Part shown: positions 43,240-52,502 of the stretch, piece by piece
Numbering within the stretch: position 1 is the stretch's first letter
How the letters are laid out: the number at the start of each line of letters is the position of its first letter
Source: Paraburkholderia ginsengiterrae
GTDB taxonomy: Bacteria > Pseudomonadota > Gammaproteobacteria > Burkholderiales > Burkholderiaceae
Length of the DNA stretch: 64,000 nucleotides
Reading direction: 5' to 3'
NCBI RefSeq assembly: GCF_001645125.1
Contig: NZ_LXKA01000338.1
Location: forward strand, 186,001 to 250,000
Position numbers and translations under genes: made by a program
The notes under the pieces: generated by a model
Database searches by the model: none
Seen by the model: only the letters and a program-made list of their open reading frames with translations
Told to the model about the DNA's origin: nothing

Positions 43240-43338
43240 ACCGTCTCCGTCATGGTGTAGTTGGATGATGCGAGGCGCGCGGTTTCAAGCCCTTCTTAAC
43301 CCGTTGAGAACGTTACGCGCCGCTGCCTGAAGGATGCC

Positions 43339-44217
43339 TCAAACCGCGCGCAGGTCAGCGAGAAATGCCAGACATTCGCGATTGAAATACCGCCGGTGCT
43401 CCACCATCACCCAGTGGCCGCAGCGATTCATCAGCACAAAGCGAGCGTCGGCGCAGTGCTCGAGGAAACGCATGGCGCCGCTCGCCGGATTGAAGCGGTC
43501 GTCGGTGCCCCAGAAACCGAGCACCGGGCATTTCAGCTCGGAGAGCCGCGCGGTAAGGTTCGGCACCTGCATGGTCGACAGCACTTCGGGCGGCTGCTGC
43601 TCGCATACGCGCAGGCGCTCGTCGACCAGCGCATCGGTGACGAGGCTGCGGTCGTACACGAGCATTTCGAGCAGTTGGCGCATCGTCAGCCGGTTCATTT
43701 GCCGGTTCGTGAAGAGCGCAACCATCTTCTGGATGCCGTCCATTTTGAAGTACGTCTCGCGTTCTTCGACACCGCCGGGCGCCATCATGATCAGGCTATC
43801 GACGTCCTCCGGATAATCGAGCGCATATTTCAGCGCGATCGCGCCGCCGAGCGAATTGCCGAGCAGAGTCGCCCGCCCGATGCCGTTCGCGGTGAGTTGC
43901 GCACGCAATGCGCTGACGAAGAAGTCGAGCGTGTACTTCGCGTCCGCGGGCTTCGAAGACGCGCCGTAGCCCGGCAGATCGACCACGATCGCGCGATGAC
44001 CCGCCGCGGCAAACTGCGGATAGTTGTGCTTGAAATTGCTGAAGCCGCTCGCGCCTGGCCCGCTGCCGTGAATGAACACGACGGGCGCGCCGCTGCCGGC
44101 TTCGAAGTGATGCAGCATGAGGCCGCCGGGCACTTCGGTGAAAATCCCGGTGGGCGGCTGCGCGGATGGCTGTGTTTGGGGCGCGGCTTCCTGAATCTCG
44201 GTGGGCGTTGCGGTCAT
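43339..44217 (-). CDS. alpha/beta hydrolase of the meta-cleavage product type (TesD/HsaD/MhpC-like)
   Basis: The 292-residue hydrolase has the catalytic triad Ser122 in GNSLGG, Asp240 in GTDDRFNP and His268 in CGHWVMVEH, and the oxyanion loop HGSGPGASG typical of carbon-carbon bond hydrolases acting on ring-cleavage products. In steroid breakdown TesD/HsaD splits 4,9-DSHA into 2-hydroxyhexa-2,4-dienoate and a ring fragment; MhpC does the same with smaller substrates. The hydratase, dehydrogenase and aldolase that process the dienoate lie at 48611-51363. I start at 44217, where GGAGAC lies upstream; a frame to 44337 is open. Confidence 0.82.
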   Translation of the reverse strand: MTATPTEIQEAAPQTQPSAQPPTGIFTEVPGGLMLHHFEAGSGAPVVFIHGSGPGASGFSNFKHNYPQFAAAGHRAIVVDLPGYGASSKPADAKYTLDFFVSALRAQLTANGIGRATLLGNSLGGAIALKYALDYPEDVDSLIMMAPGGVEERETYFKMDGIQKMVALFTNRQMNRLTMRQLLEMLVYDRSLVTDALVDERLRVCEQQPPEVLSTMQVPNLTARLSELKCPVLGFWGTDDRFNPASGAMRFLEHCADARFVLMNRCGHWVMVEHRRYFNRECLAFLADLRAV

Positions 44218-44412
44218 GCTCGCTTGTCTCCAGTCCCATACAAAATGGTTGCGGTCTCGCGCCGCGCTCTTCGGCGCGGCAAATGGTGTGCGAGTCGCCA
44301 GCACGGCCATCATCAGCGCGAACGCCAACCCTGGCATCGTCTTTTCAGACTACGAGGCGCCGCCGCATTTCTCCTACCATCGGGCCCACACGAACCGAGG
44401 GAGACAGCGGCA

Positions 44413-45324
44413 ATGATGGAAATCGATTTCACCGGCAAGGTGGTGCTCGTGACCGGCGGCACCAAAGGGATCGGCGCGGGCATCGCACAGGCGTTCGCCG
44501 ACGCGGGCGCAACGGTGTATGTGTGCGGACGCACACCGCCTGGGGCCGCCACCGCCAAGGAGCACGCGGACGTGACCCGCAATGCGCGGGGCGCCGAGTC
44601 AGCCAGCGCCCACGAGGGCACGAGCCCCAATTTGCACGCCAGCACGCGCCGGCCGGCACCACGCTTCATCGCCGCCGACGTGCGCGACATCGACGCGATC
44701 GACGCCATGCTTGCGCAGATCGAGACCGAAGCCGGGCGCCTCGACGTCGTCATCAACAACGCGGGCGGCGCGCCGTTCGCGCTCGCCGCCGAGGCCTCGC
44801 CGCGCTTCACCGAAGCGGTGATCCGCCTGAACCTGCTCGCTCCGCTTCAGCTCGCGCAACGCGCCAATGCGCGGATGCAGCGCCAGCCTGAAGGCGGCGT
44901 GCTGCTGTTCATTGGCAGTGTGAGCGGCTTGCGGCCCTCGCCCGGCACGGCCGCATACGGCGCGGCCAAAGCGGGCCTGCTCAATGCGGTGCGTTCGCTC
45001 GCGGTCGAATGGGCGCCCAAGGTGCGTGTGTGTGCCGTGAGCCCGAGTCTTGTGGAAACCGAGGCCGCCACGAGCGGTCACACTGGCGCGTCCGCAACCG
45101 GAACGGACGCCGGCCCGCAAAACCCGCTCGCCGCCATCGCGGCGACCGTTCCCGCAGGTCGTCTCGCCCAGCCTGCCGACATCGCGGCCGCGTGCCTCTA
45201 TCTAGCCTCACCGTACGCGGCGTACGCGTCGGGCAGCAACCTGATTCTCGAAGGCGGCGGCGAAGTGCCGGCATTTCTCGCCGCCACCGGCATGCATCAG
45301 GCCTTTGCTTCACAGCCTGGTTAG
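44413..45324 (+). CDS. short-chain dehydrogenase/reductase with an insertion
   Basis: The 303-residue protein has the full cofactor motif TGGTKGIG (14-21), NNAG, and YGAAK as the catalytic Tyr-Lys pair. Between the first and second beta strands region it carries about 35 extra residues (from AKEHADVTRNARG to ASTRRPAP) rich in Ala, Ser and Thr that are not typical of the family and make it longer than the usual 250. It is divergent from the hydrolase gene with 195 bases between them and starts the rightward half of the locus. GGGAGAC precedes the ATG. Confidence 0.85.
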   Translation: MMEIDFTGKVVLVTGGTKGIGAGIAQAFADAGATVYVCGRTPPGAATAKEHADVTRNARGAESASAHEGTSPNLHASTRRPAPRFIAADVRDIDAIDAMLAQIETEAGRLDVVINNAGGAPFALAAEASPRFTEAVIRLNLLAPLQLAQRANARMQRQPEGGVLLFIGSVSGLRPSPGTAAYGAAKAGLLNAVRSLAVEWAPKVRVCAVSPSLVETEAATSGHTGASATGTDAGPQNPLAAIAATVPAGRLAQPADIAAACLYLASPYAAYASGSNLILEGGGEVPAFLAATGMHQAFASQPG

Positions 45325-45463
45325 CAGTCCGATGCCCCTGCCCGAAAGTGACCCGCACGCCCCCAGGACAATCGACTAGTCCGTTTTGACGATTCTCGCG
45401 CCGCACGCGCCCCCTAACCTCTGAGCACAACAAATTTTCAAATGTGACCACAGAGGAGACACG

Positions 45464-47038
45464 ATGCAGATCAACGGAACACTGGAGCGCGCACCGGCAA
45501 TGCGCGCGGTGTGCACGGCATGCAAGCTCGCGATGCTGGCGGCGGCGACGCTTACCGTGGCCCCCGCCTATGCGGGCGACACGGTCAACCTCGGCGCGGA
45601 CACCACGCTCGATTACACCTTCACGCTCGGCTACGGCCTGGGCATGCGCACGCGTGCGCCGAGCGGCAATCTGCTGCAGCCCGCGAACATCAACGGTGAC
45701 GACGGCGACCGCAACTTCGCCAAAAACAAGCTGATCGAGAATCAGGTGAGCCTGCTTGGCGAAGTGAACCTGAAGCACGACGACTGGGGCGTGTTCGTGC
45801 GCGCCAACGTGTTCTATGATCAGGCCTACCATCGCCCGAACAACAACGACTCGCCCTTCACCGTCAACCATAGTGGCTCGTACAACCAGTTCACCAGCGA
45901 CGCGAGCTACTTTGCCGGCGGCTACCCGCAGTTGCTCGCAGCCTACGCGTACGACACGATCCACCTGGGCGGCACGAACCTGAACGTCAAGGTCGGCGAG
46001 CAGGTGGTCGCGTGGGGCGAAAGCGTGTTCTTCCCGAACATCGCCGGCGCTCAGGGGCCGGCCAATGCAACCGCCAGTTATGTGGCCGGCGCGGAGGTCA
46101 AGGACATCCTGCTGCCCGTGCCGCAGATTTCGACGCAGTGGCAGCTCTCGCCTAACTTCAGCCTGCTCGGCTATTACCAGTTTGCATTCCAGCCGAACCG
46201 GCTCGTGCCGCCGGGCGCTTACTGGAGCTATTCGGACGTCGTTGGCCCCGGCGCGCAATACATCATCGGGCCGGGCGGCATCCAGATTCCGCGCGGCAAC
46301 GACATCAGACCGAAAGGCGACGACCAGTGGGGCGTGGGCGCACGCTGGCGCGTGTTCGGCGACACCGAAATCGGTGCGTACTACCTGCACTACAACGACA
46401 TGAACCCGAGCGTCGTGACGACGTTCTTCCCGACGCTGCAGTATCAGGAAAAGTACTTCGATCACATCAAGCTCACCGGCCTCTCCTTCTCGACCGATCT
46501 GAACGGTGTGAACGTCGCGGGTGAAACGTCATACCGGCAAGGCGCCGCGGTGCTCGTGAATACACCCGCGGGCGCTCAGTCGACGCGCGGCGACGTATGG
46601 CAATCGAATCTCTCGGCGATCTACTCGATCGGACCGACTTTCCTTGCCGCATCGCAAACGCTGGTGGGTGAAGTCTCGTATGTGCACGCCGGCAACCTCA
46701 CGCCGATCATGGGTTCGACGACGCTCGCCAACACACGCAACTCCGCCGCGTTCGAGGTGGCATGGACGCTCAGCTACAAGAACGTGTTCAACGGCTGGGA
46801 CCTCGACGTACCGCTCACCTATGCCGACGACTTCACCGGCAAGTCCGCACTGTCCGGTGGACTGGGTTCATTGACCGGCGTGGGCGACCACCGTGTGACG
46901 GTCGGCGTGAACTTCACGCGCCTCTCCAACCTGAAACTCGGGCTCGTGTACGCGAAATTCCTCGGCCGTCCGGACCCGAACAACCGGCCGCTCGCCGATC
47001 GCGACTACGTGCTCGCTACCGCGACGTATTCGTTCTGA
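45464..47038 (+). CDS. DUF1302-family outer-membrane protein
   Basis: The 524-residue precursor has a signal peptide ending near APAYA and then a long series of alternating beta strands ending in a C-terminal aromatic strand, VLATATYSF, which marks an outer-membrane barrel. It matches the DUF1302 family by blocks such as LKVGEQVVAWGES-type sequence and DLDVPLTYADDFTG. DUF1302 genes are regularly paired with DUF1329 genes in steroid and terpene catabolic clusters and are thought to help hydrophobic substrates cross the outer membrane. GAGGAGA precedes the ATG; the DUF1329 gene follows 100 bases later. Confidence 0.85.
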   Translation: MQINGTLERAPAMRAVCTACKLAMLAAATLTVAPAYAGDTVNLGADTTLDYTFTLGYGLGMRTRAPSGNLLQPANINGDDGDRNFAKNKLIENQVSLLGEVNLKHDDWGVFVRANVFYDQAYHRPNNNDSPFTVNHSGSYNQFTSDASYFAGGYPQLLAAYAYDTIHLGGTNLNVKVGEQVVAWGESVFFPNIAGAQGPANATASYVAGAEVKDILLPVPQISTQWQLSPNFSLLGYYQFAFQPNRLVPPGAYWSYSDVVGPGAQYIIGPGGIQIPRGNDIRPKGDDQWGVGARWRVFGDTEIGAYYLHYNDMNPSVVTTFFPTLQYQEKYFDHIKLTGLSFSTDLNGVNVAGETSYRQGAAVLVNTPAGAQSTRGDVWQSNLSAIYSIGPTFLAASQTLVGEVSYVHAGNLTPIMGSTTLANTRNSAAFEVAWTLSYKNVFNGWDLDVPLTYADDFTGKSALSGGLGSLTGVGDHRVTVGVNFTRLSNLKLGLVYAKFLGRPDPNNRPLADRDYVLATATYSF

Positions 47039-47138
47039 TGTGGCGCGCCGGGATGAAATCGTGCGATGAGTCACCGGCGCCGCGCCACGCGCATCACCCT
47101 TTGAATCAGCCGTCTTTTTACTGCAGGAGGATTTGGTC

Positions 47139-48530
47139 ATGAGTCGAATTTTCAATCCCGCATTGCGCCTGTGCGTGTTCGCCGCGGGCGCGGCGTTCGC
47201 TGCTGCCGCAGTCGCCCCATCGTTCGCCAAAACCAGCCCGGAAGATATCGCCAAGCTCGAAGGTCCGCTCACGCCGATGGGCGCCGAGCGCGCAGGCAAC
47301 GCCGACGGCACGATCCCCGCGTGGAGCGGCAAGTGGTTCGGCACGCCCCCTGGCGTCGACTACAAGCCGGGGCAGCGCTTCCCCGATCCGTACGCGAGCG
47401 AAAAGCCGCTCTTCGTGATCACCGCGCAAAACATGCAGCAGTACGAAGCACGCCTGACCGACGGCGAAAAGGCGTTGCTGAAGAAATATCCGGACACCTT
47501 CAAGATTCCGGTCTATCCGAGCCATCGCGACTTCAGCTACGGTGACGCGGTGTACAAGAACATCCGCCTGTACGCGCCGTCCACCACCATGACGAAAGAC
47601 CAGAACGGCCTGACGGAATTCCCGCCCGTCTCGCCGTTCCCGGTGCCGAAGAACGGCGTGGAGGCCATGTGGAATTTGCGCTTCGCTTCGGCCGTCGAGG
47701 GCGAAACCGCAACCTACGACCAGGCCGTGGTCTATCCGGACGGCAATATCGCGTGGGGCAAGGTGCAATACGCGATTTACGGCCCGCGCAGCGCGGATCA
47801 TTTCGATCCGAAGAACGCGCTGAACTCGAAGAGCTTCTTCCGCATGACCACCATGCTGCCGCTCTCTGATCGCGGAACGATTATCACCGGCTTCGAGATG
47901 TGGAACCAGGAAGGCTCCGACACGCGCCGCACCTGGTCGTATAACCCCGGCACCCGGCGCGTGCGTCAGGCGCCGGAATTCGGTTTCGACCAGCCCCAGG
48001 GCCCGGGCGGCTTTCGTACCGTCGATGACGACCGCCTCTTCAACGGCTCGGGCGAGCGTTACGACTGGAAGATCCTCGGCAAGCGCGAGGTGTACGTGCC
48101 GTACGACAACTACAAGCTGATGGACCCGTCGATCAAGTACACCGATGTGCTCACCAAGGGTCACGAGAACACGCAGTACATGCGCTTCGAACTGCATCGC
48201 GTGTGGGTGTTGCAGGCGACGCTGAAATCCGGCTACCGCCATCAATACGCGAAACGTGTGCTGTATCTCGACGAGGACACGTGGAATGCCGTGACCGCCG
48301 ACAACTACGACGCACGCGGCACGCTGTGGCGCACCAACCTTGCGCCGACGCTGTATGCGTATGACGCCAAGGCGTTCTATTCGACCTCCGTGTTCTATCA
48401 CGACCTGATTTCGGGCGCCTACTACGCCGACCGTCTGTCGAATCAGGAACCGATGCCGGCACTCACCGCCAGCTCGCAACTGACCGAAGCGTACTTCTCG
48501 CCTGACGCGATTCGCGGCGCGGGCAACTGA
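47139..48530 (+). CDS. DUF1329-family periplasmic or outer-membrane-associated protein
   Basis: The 463-residue precursor has a signal peptide (CVFAAGAAFAAAAVAPSFA) and the DUF1329 body, with blocks such as LEGPLTPMGAERAGNADGTI, PAWSG, MWNQEGSDTRRTWSYNPGTR and YDNYKLMDPSIKYTDVL. It probably has a lipoprotein-carrier-like fold and works with the DUF1302 protein in handling hydrophobic substrates. I start at the ATG at 47139, eight bases after AGGAGG; a TTG at 47133 is also in frame. A strong hairpin follows the gene. Confidence 0.88.
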   Translation: MSRIFNPALRLCVFAAGAAFAAAAVAPSFAKTSPEDIAKLEGPLTPMGAERAGNADGTIPAWSGKWFGTPPGVDYKPGQRFPDPYASEKPLFVITAQNMQQYEARLTDGEKALLKKYPDTFKIPVYPSHRDFSYGDAVYKNIRLYAPSTTMTKDQNGLTEFPPVSPFPVPKNGVEAMWNLRFASAVEGETATYDQAVVYPDGNIAWGKVQYAIYGPRSADHFDPKNALNSKSFFRMTTMLPLSDRGTIITGFEMWNQEGSDTRRTWSYNPGTRRVRQAPEFGFDQPQGPGGFRTVDDDRLFNGSGERYDWKILGKREVYVPYDNYKLMDPSIKYTDVLTKGHENTQYMRFELHRVWVLQATLKSGYRHQYAKRVLYLDEDTWNAVTADNYDARGTLWRTNLAPTLYAYDAKAFYSTSVFYHDLISGAYYADRLSNQEPMPALTASSQLTEAYFSPDAIRGAGN

Positions 48531-48557
48531 GCCTGAAAGCGCATCTCTGCGCGCAAG

Positions 48558-48597
48558 AGCCGGGCCGCGATCACGCGGCCCGGCTGCCACCCTTTTT
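48558..48597 (+). terminator. rho-independent terminator-like hairpin before the hydratase gene
   Basis: Perfect 12-bp arms AGCCGGGCCGCG (48558-48569) and CGCGGCCCGGCT (48574-48585) enclose ATCA, followed after seven bases by TTTTT (48593-48597). It lies between the DUF1329 stop and the hydratase start only 14 bases later, so it could end or reduce transcription into the next three genes. Confidence 0.65.
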
Positions 48598-48610
48598 ATT
48601 CGTGCATGCC

Positions 48611-49393
48611 ATGACCTCGACACTTCACGCCGAACTCGGCGACACGCTTTATCGCGCATGGCGTGAGCGCACGCCCATCGCGCCCTTCTCCGCGCGCGCG
48701 GACGGCTTGCCGATTGCCGACGCCTACCAAGTGCAACAGCACTTCGTCGCGCGCCGCATTGAAGCAGGCGAAACCATTGTCGGCAAGAAGATCGGCGTGA
48801 CGAGCAAGGTCGTGCAGGACATGCTCGACGTGCGTCAGCCGGACTTCGGCGTGCTGCTCTCCGGCATGCACTACGTGGCCGGCGAGGAAATCGCAATCGA
48901 CACGCTGATCCAGCCGCGCGCCGAAGGCGAAATCGCGTTCTATCTGAAACAGGATCTGCGCGGTCCTGGCGTGACGCGCGAAGCCGTGCTCGCCGCCACC
49001 GAATCCGTCGGTGCGTGCTTCGAGATCGTCGACTCGCGCATTCGCGACTGGGCGATCCGCATTGGCGACACCGTCGCCGACAACGCTTCCTGCGGCGTCT
49101 ACGTGCTCGGCGATGAGCGCGTGGCGCCCGCCGCGCTCGATCTCGCCGCCTGCCGCATGACGCTCGACAAGAACGGCCGGCGGGTCGCCGAGGGTGTCGG
49201 CGCCGCCGCCTTGGGCCACCCTGCCGACGCCGTCGCGTGGCTCGCGAACACGTTAGGTGAACTAGGCGTGCCCCTGCTCGCCGGCGAAGTCGTGCTGTCC
49301 GGATCGCTGGCGGCATTGATTCCCGTTGCGCGCGGCGACGCGCTGGAGATGCATATCGAAGGCATCGGCGGTTGCTCGGTGCGCTTTGTCTGA
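48611..49393 (+). CDS. mhpD: 2-hydroxydienoate hydratase (MhpD/TesE type)
   Basis: The 260-residue enzyme adds water to 2-hydroxypenta- or hexa-2,4-dienoate to give 4-hydroxy-2-oxo acid. It has the FAH-like fold of this family, with GKKIGVTSK, DFGVLLSGM, RAEGEIAFYL (metal-binding glutamates) and FEIVDSRI. It is followed by acetaldehyde dehydrogenase and aldolase genes, the standard trio at the end of meta-cleavage pathways. The start could be the GTG at 48602 or the ATG at 48611; neither has a ribosome binding site, and a terminator-like hairpin lies immediately upstream. Confidence 0.9.
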   Translation: MTSTLHAELGDTLYRAWRERTPIAPFSARADGLPIADAYQVQQHFVARRIEAGETIVGKKIGVTSKVVQDMLDVRQPDFGVLLSGMHYVAGEEIAIDTLIQPRAEGEIAFYLKQDLRGPGVTREAVLAATESVGACFEIVDSRIRDWAIRIGDTVADNASCGVYVLGDERVAPAALDLAACRMTLDKNGRRVAEGVGAAALGHPADAVAWLANTLGELGVPLLAGEVVLSGSLAALIPVARGDALEMHIEGIGGCSVRFV

Positions 49394-49427
49394 TTGCTTG
49401 ACCGTCTCTTACTTAAGGATGCATTGA

Positions 49428-50327
49428 ATGAGCAAGATCAAATGCGCGTTGATCGGGCCTGGCAACATCGGCACCGATCTGCTGTACAAACTGCGTCGCA
49501 GCGCGGTGCTCGAACCGGTCTGGATGGTCGGCGTCGATGCCGCTTCCGAAGGTCTCGCGCGCGCCCGCGAGTTTGGCCTGAAGACCACCGCCGAAGGGGT
49601 CGACGGCCTGCTGCCGCATCTGGCCGCTGACGATATCCGCATTGCCTTCGACGCCACCTCGGCGTACGTGCACCGCGAGCATTCCGACAAGCTGACCGCG
49701 CGCGGCGTGCGCGTGATCGACCTGACGCCTGCCGCGATCGGCCCGTTCTGCGTGCCGCCCGTCAATCTCGCCGCTCAGAACGACCAGCAGGTGATGAACG
49801 TGAACATGGTCACATGCGGCGGCCAGGCGACTATTCCGATGGTCCATGCCGTGTCGCGCGTGCAAAAGGTGGTGTACGGCGAGATTGTCGCGACCGTGTC
49901 GTCGCGTTCGGTCGGCCCCGGCACGCGCAAGAACATCGACGAGTTCACACGCACAACGTCGCGCGCGATCGAGCAGATTGGCGGCGCGGCCGTGGGCAAG
50001 GCGATCATTGTGATCAACCCTGCCGAGCCGCCGCTCATCATGCGCGACACCATTCATTGCCTGACCGAGAGCGAGCCGGACATCGACGCGATCACGGCCT
50101 CCGTGCATGCGATGGTCGAAGAAGTACGGCAATACGTGCCCGGCTATACGCTCAAGAACGGCCCTGTGTTCGACGGCAAGCGCGTTTCCGTTTTCATGGA
50201 AGTCGAAGGTCTGGGCGACTATTTGCCGAAGTACGCAGGCAATCTCGACATCATGACCGCGGCCGCCGCGCGCACCGCCGAAGTCTTTGCCCAACAGATG
50301 CTTGCCGCATCGCCCGCCACTGCATAA
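49428..50327 (+). CDS. mhpF: acylating acetaldehyde dehydrogenase (MhpF/TesF type)
   Basis: The 299-residue enzyme converts acetaldehyde (or propionaldehyde in steroid pathways), NAD and CoA to the acyl-CoA. Nucleotide binding is at GPGNIGTDL (10-18), and the catalytic cysteine is Cys130 in NMVTCGGQA. It forms a channelled complex with the aldolase encoded next, ten bases later. The gene starts 34 bases after the hydratase stop. Confidence 0.93.
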   Translation: MSKIKCALIGPGNIGTDLLYKLRRSAVLEPVWMVGVDAASEGLARAREFGLKTTAEGVDGLLPHLAADDIRIAFDATSAYVHREHSDKLTARGVRVIDLTPAAIGPFCVPPVNLAAQNDQQVMNVNMVTCGGQATIPMVHAVSRVQKVVYGEIVATVSSRSVGPGTRKNIDEFTRTTSRAIEQIGGAAVGKAIIVINPAEPPLIMRDTIHCLTESEPDIDAITASVHAMVEEVRQYVPGYTLKNGPVFDGKRVSVFMEVEGLGDYLPKYAGNLDIMTAAAARTAEVFAQQMLAASPATA

Positions 50328-50337
50328 GGAGCCGACC

Positions 50338-51363
50338 ATGTCACTAGCAGGAACCCGCATTACCGTACACGACATGACGTTGCGCGACGGCATGCACCCC
50401 AAGCGCCATCAGATATCGCTGGACCAGATGCGCACGATTGCGCGCGGCCTCGACGCGGCCGGCGTGCCGCTGATTGAAGTCACGCATGGCGATGGTTTGG
50501 GTGGTGCTTCGGTTAACTATGGTTTTCCGGCGCATACCGATGAGGCGTATCTGAGTGCCGTGATTGGCGAGCTGAAGCAGGCGAAGGTCTCTGCTCTGCT
50601 GCTGCCTGGCATTGGCACGGTCGAGCATTTGCGCATGGCGCACGGTCTCGGCGTGCATACGATTCGCGTGGCGACGCACTGCACTGAGGCGGACGTGTCC
50701 GAGCAGCATATTGGTCTTGCCCGCAAGCTCGAAATGGATACCGTTGGGTTTCTGATGATGGCGCATATGGCGCCGCCTGAGCAGCTCGTCGAGCAGGCGA
50801 AGCTGATGGAATCGTATGGGGCCAATTGCATCTATATCACTGACTCGGCTGGGTATATGTTGCCTGATGATGTGACTGCACGGATTGGTCAGGTACGCGC
50901 CGCGTTGAAGCCGGAGACCGAGCTTGGGTTTCATGGGCATCACAATCTGGCGATGGGGGTGGCGAATTCGATTGCCGCGGTGGCCGCGGGAGCTAATCGG
51001 ATTGATGCTGCGGCCGCCGGGCTTGGGGCTGGGGCTGGGAATACGCCGATGGAAGTGTTTGTCGCCGTCTGCGAGCGGATGGGGATTCAGACTGGGGTTG
51101 ATGTGTTCAAGATCTCCGATGTCGCTGAGGATCTCGTGCTGCCTATTATGGATGCGCCGATTCGGATTGATCGGGATGCTTTGACTCTTGGTTATGCGGG
51201 GGTTTATTCGTCGTTCTTGCTGTTTGCCAAGCGGGCTGAGGCTAAATACAAAGTACCTGCGCGGGATATTCTTGTTGAGCTTGGGAGGCAGCGGCTCGTG
51301 GGGGGGCAGGAGGATATGATTGAGGATACGGCTTTGACTATTGTTAAAAGGCGGGCGGCTTAA
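50338..51363 (+). CDS. mhpE: 4-hydroxy-2-oxovalerate aldolase (MhpE/TesG type)
   Basis: The 341-residue HMGL-like aldolase splits 4-hydroxy-2-oxo acids into pyruvate and an aldehyde passed to the MhpF partner. The metal site includes DMTLRDGMH at the N-terminus and the histidines in [17 protein letters not shown] precedes the ATG at 50338. The coding style changes inside the gene: from about codon 45 onward synonymous sites carry many more T and G (for example GGT, GTT, GAT, TTG) than in the two upstream genes, although the protein stays well conserved. Confidence 0.92.
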   Translation: MSLAGTRITVHDMTLRDGMHPKRHQISLDQMRTIARGLDAAGVPLIEVTHGDGLGGASVNYGFPAHTDEAYLSAVIGELKQAKVSALLLPGIGTVEHLRMAHGLGVHTIRVATHCTEADVSEQHIGLARKLEMDTVGFLMMAHMAPPEQLVEQAKLMESYGANCIYITDSAGYMLPDDVTARIGQVRAALKPETELGFHGHHNLAMGVANSIAAVAAGANRIDAAAAGLGAGAGNTPMEVFVAVCERMGIQTGVDVFKISDVAEDLVLPIMDAPIRIDRDALTLGYAGVYSSFLLFAKRAEAKYKVPARDILVELGRQRLVGGQEDMIEDTALTIVKRRAA

Positions 51364-51445
51364 CTGGATTTTTTTGCCTGCTCGGCGATTTTGTCTGTGA
51401 TCCTAAGGTGTTTGCATTTCCTCGCTTTCTTAGTGATCGATTAGC

Positions 51446-51466
51446 GTTGCCCCTGTGCGGGGCAAC
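51446..51466. terminator. hairpin between convergent mhpE and dhaK
   Basis: Perfect 8-bp arms GTTGCCCC (51446-51453) and GGGGCAAC (51459-51466) flank TGTGC. On the plus strand only CTTTAG follows, so termination would be weak. The compact GC palindrome may instead be a dispersed intergenic repeat; only one copy was noticed here. Confidence 0.45.
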
Positions 51467-51498
51467 CTTTAGAGAATCCCTTGCTCTACCAGCGCGCC

Positions 51499-52488
51499 CT
51501 ACATCCCCCAACGCAACGACGGCGTATGGACCGGGCTGTCCCAGTGGCGCGCCATTTCGTCGTCCAGCACGCATAATGTAATCGACGCGCCCGCCATCTC
51601 GAGCGAAGTCGTCAGTGCACCCACCTGTGCCCGGCCGACCTTCAGGTCCCGTTGCTGGAGCCACGCGCGCGTTGAGTTGAAGAGCAGGTAAAGCTCGCCA
51701 AGCGGTGTTCCACCAAGGCCGTTGATGAGCACCAGCAATTCAGCTCCGGTTTGGGGCTTGAGGTCATCGACGATCGCTTTGAGCAGCTCTCCCGCAATCG
51801 CATCGGCCCCCGCAAACTTCGCCCGGCGCCGGCCCGGCTCGCCATGAATGCCGACGCCGACTTCGATCTCGTCGTCGCCAATCTTGAACGTCAGGGTGCC
51901 GGCCGCCGGCACAGTGCAACTGGTGAAGGCCACGCCCATCGACGCAGTGCGCTTGTTGATCCGGTCGCCAAATGCCTTGCATTGTTCAAGGTCTGCTCCG
52001 CTTTCCGCCATGCTGCCGACCAGCTTCTCCACGATCACCGCACCCGCGACCCCGCGACGTCCGGTGGTATAACTCGAGTTTTCTACGGCCACATCGTCGT
52101 TGATCAGCACCATCGCGTTCGGGATCTCCGTCATTTCCGCCGCCATTTCGAAGTTCATCAGATCACCAGAGTAATTTTTCACGATGAACAGCACGCCGGC
52201 CCCGGTATCGACGGCGGCGGCAGCGGCCATCATCTGGTCCGGTGTGGGCGACGTGAAGATCTGACCTGGGCAGGCCGCGTCGAGCATCCCGTAGCCGACA
52301 AAACCCGAATGCAGTGGCTCATGTCCCGAGCCGCCTCCCGATATCAGAGCCACCTTGCCAGGGTTGAGCGTCTTGCGCCTCACGAACACGGGTTCGTTGT
52401 TGACCACGACCAGGTCGCTATGCGCGGCGGCAAATCCCGCCAGGCTTTCGGCGAGGAAATCGTCGACACGGTTGATGAATTTTTTCAT
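51499..52488 (-). CDS. dhaK: dihydroxyacetone kinase subunit DhaK
   Basis: The 329-residue protein binds dihydroxyacetone covalently through a histidine, here His215 in GVGIHGEPG (His218 in E. coli), and has the family block ISGGGSGHEPLHSGFVG at about 50-66. With DhaL it phosphorylates dihydroxyacetone or a similar short ketose (for example erythrulose). The start at 52488 follows GGAGG. It is the last gene of the ABC transporter operon, 14 bases after dhaL. Confidence 0.93.
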   Translation of the reverse strand: MKKFINRVDDFLAESLAGFAAAHSDLVVVNNEPVFVRRKTLNPGKVALISGGGSGHEPLHSGFVGYGMLDAACPGQIFTSPTPDQMMAAAAAVDTGAGVLFIVKNYSGDLMNFEMAAEMTEIPNAMVLINDDVAVENSSYTTGRRGVAGAVIVEKLVGSMAESGADLEQCKAFGDRINKRTASMGVAFTSCTVPAAGTLTFKIGDDEIEVGVGIHGEPGRRRAKFAGADAIAGELLKAIVDDLKPQTGAELLVLINGLGGTPLGELYLLFNSTRAWLQQRDLKVGRAQVGALTTSLEMAGASITLCVLDDEMARHWDSPVHTPSLRWGM

Positions 52489-52502
52489 GGTCTGGCCTCC
52501 AT

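Noticed and set aside
43396-44412. In-frame extension of the SDR gene far upstream, opposite the hydrolase
   Set aside because: The extension is antisense to a clear hydrolase gene; the SDR fold begins at the ATG at 44413 with a ribosome binding site.
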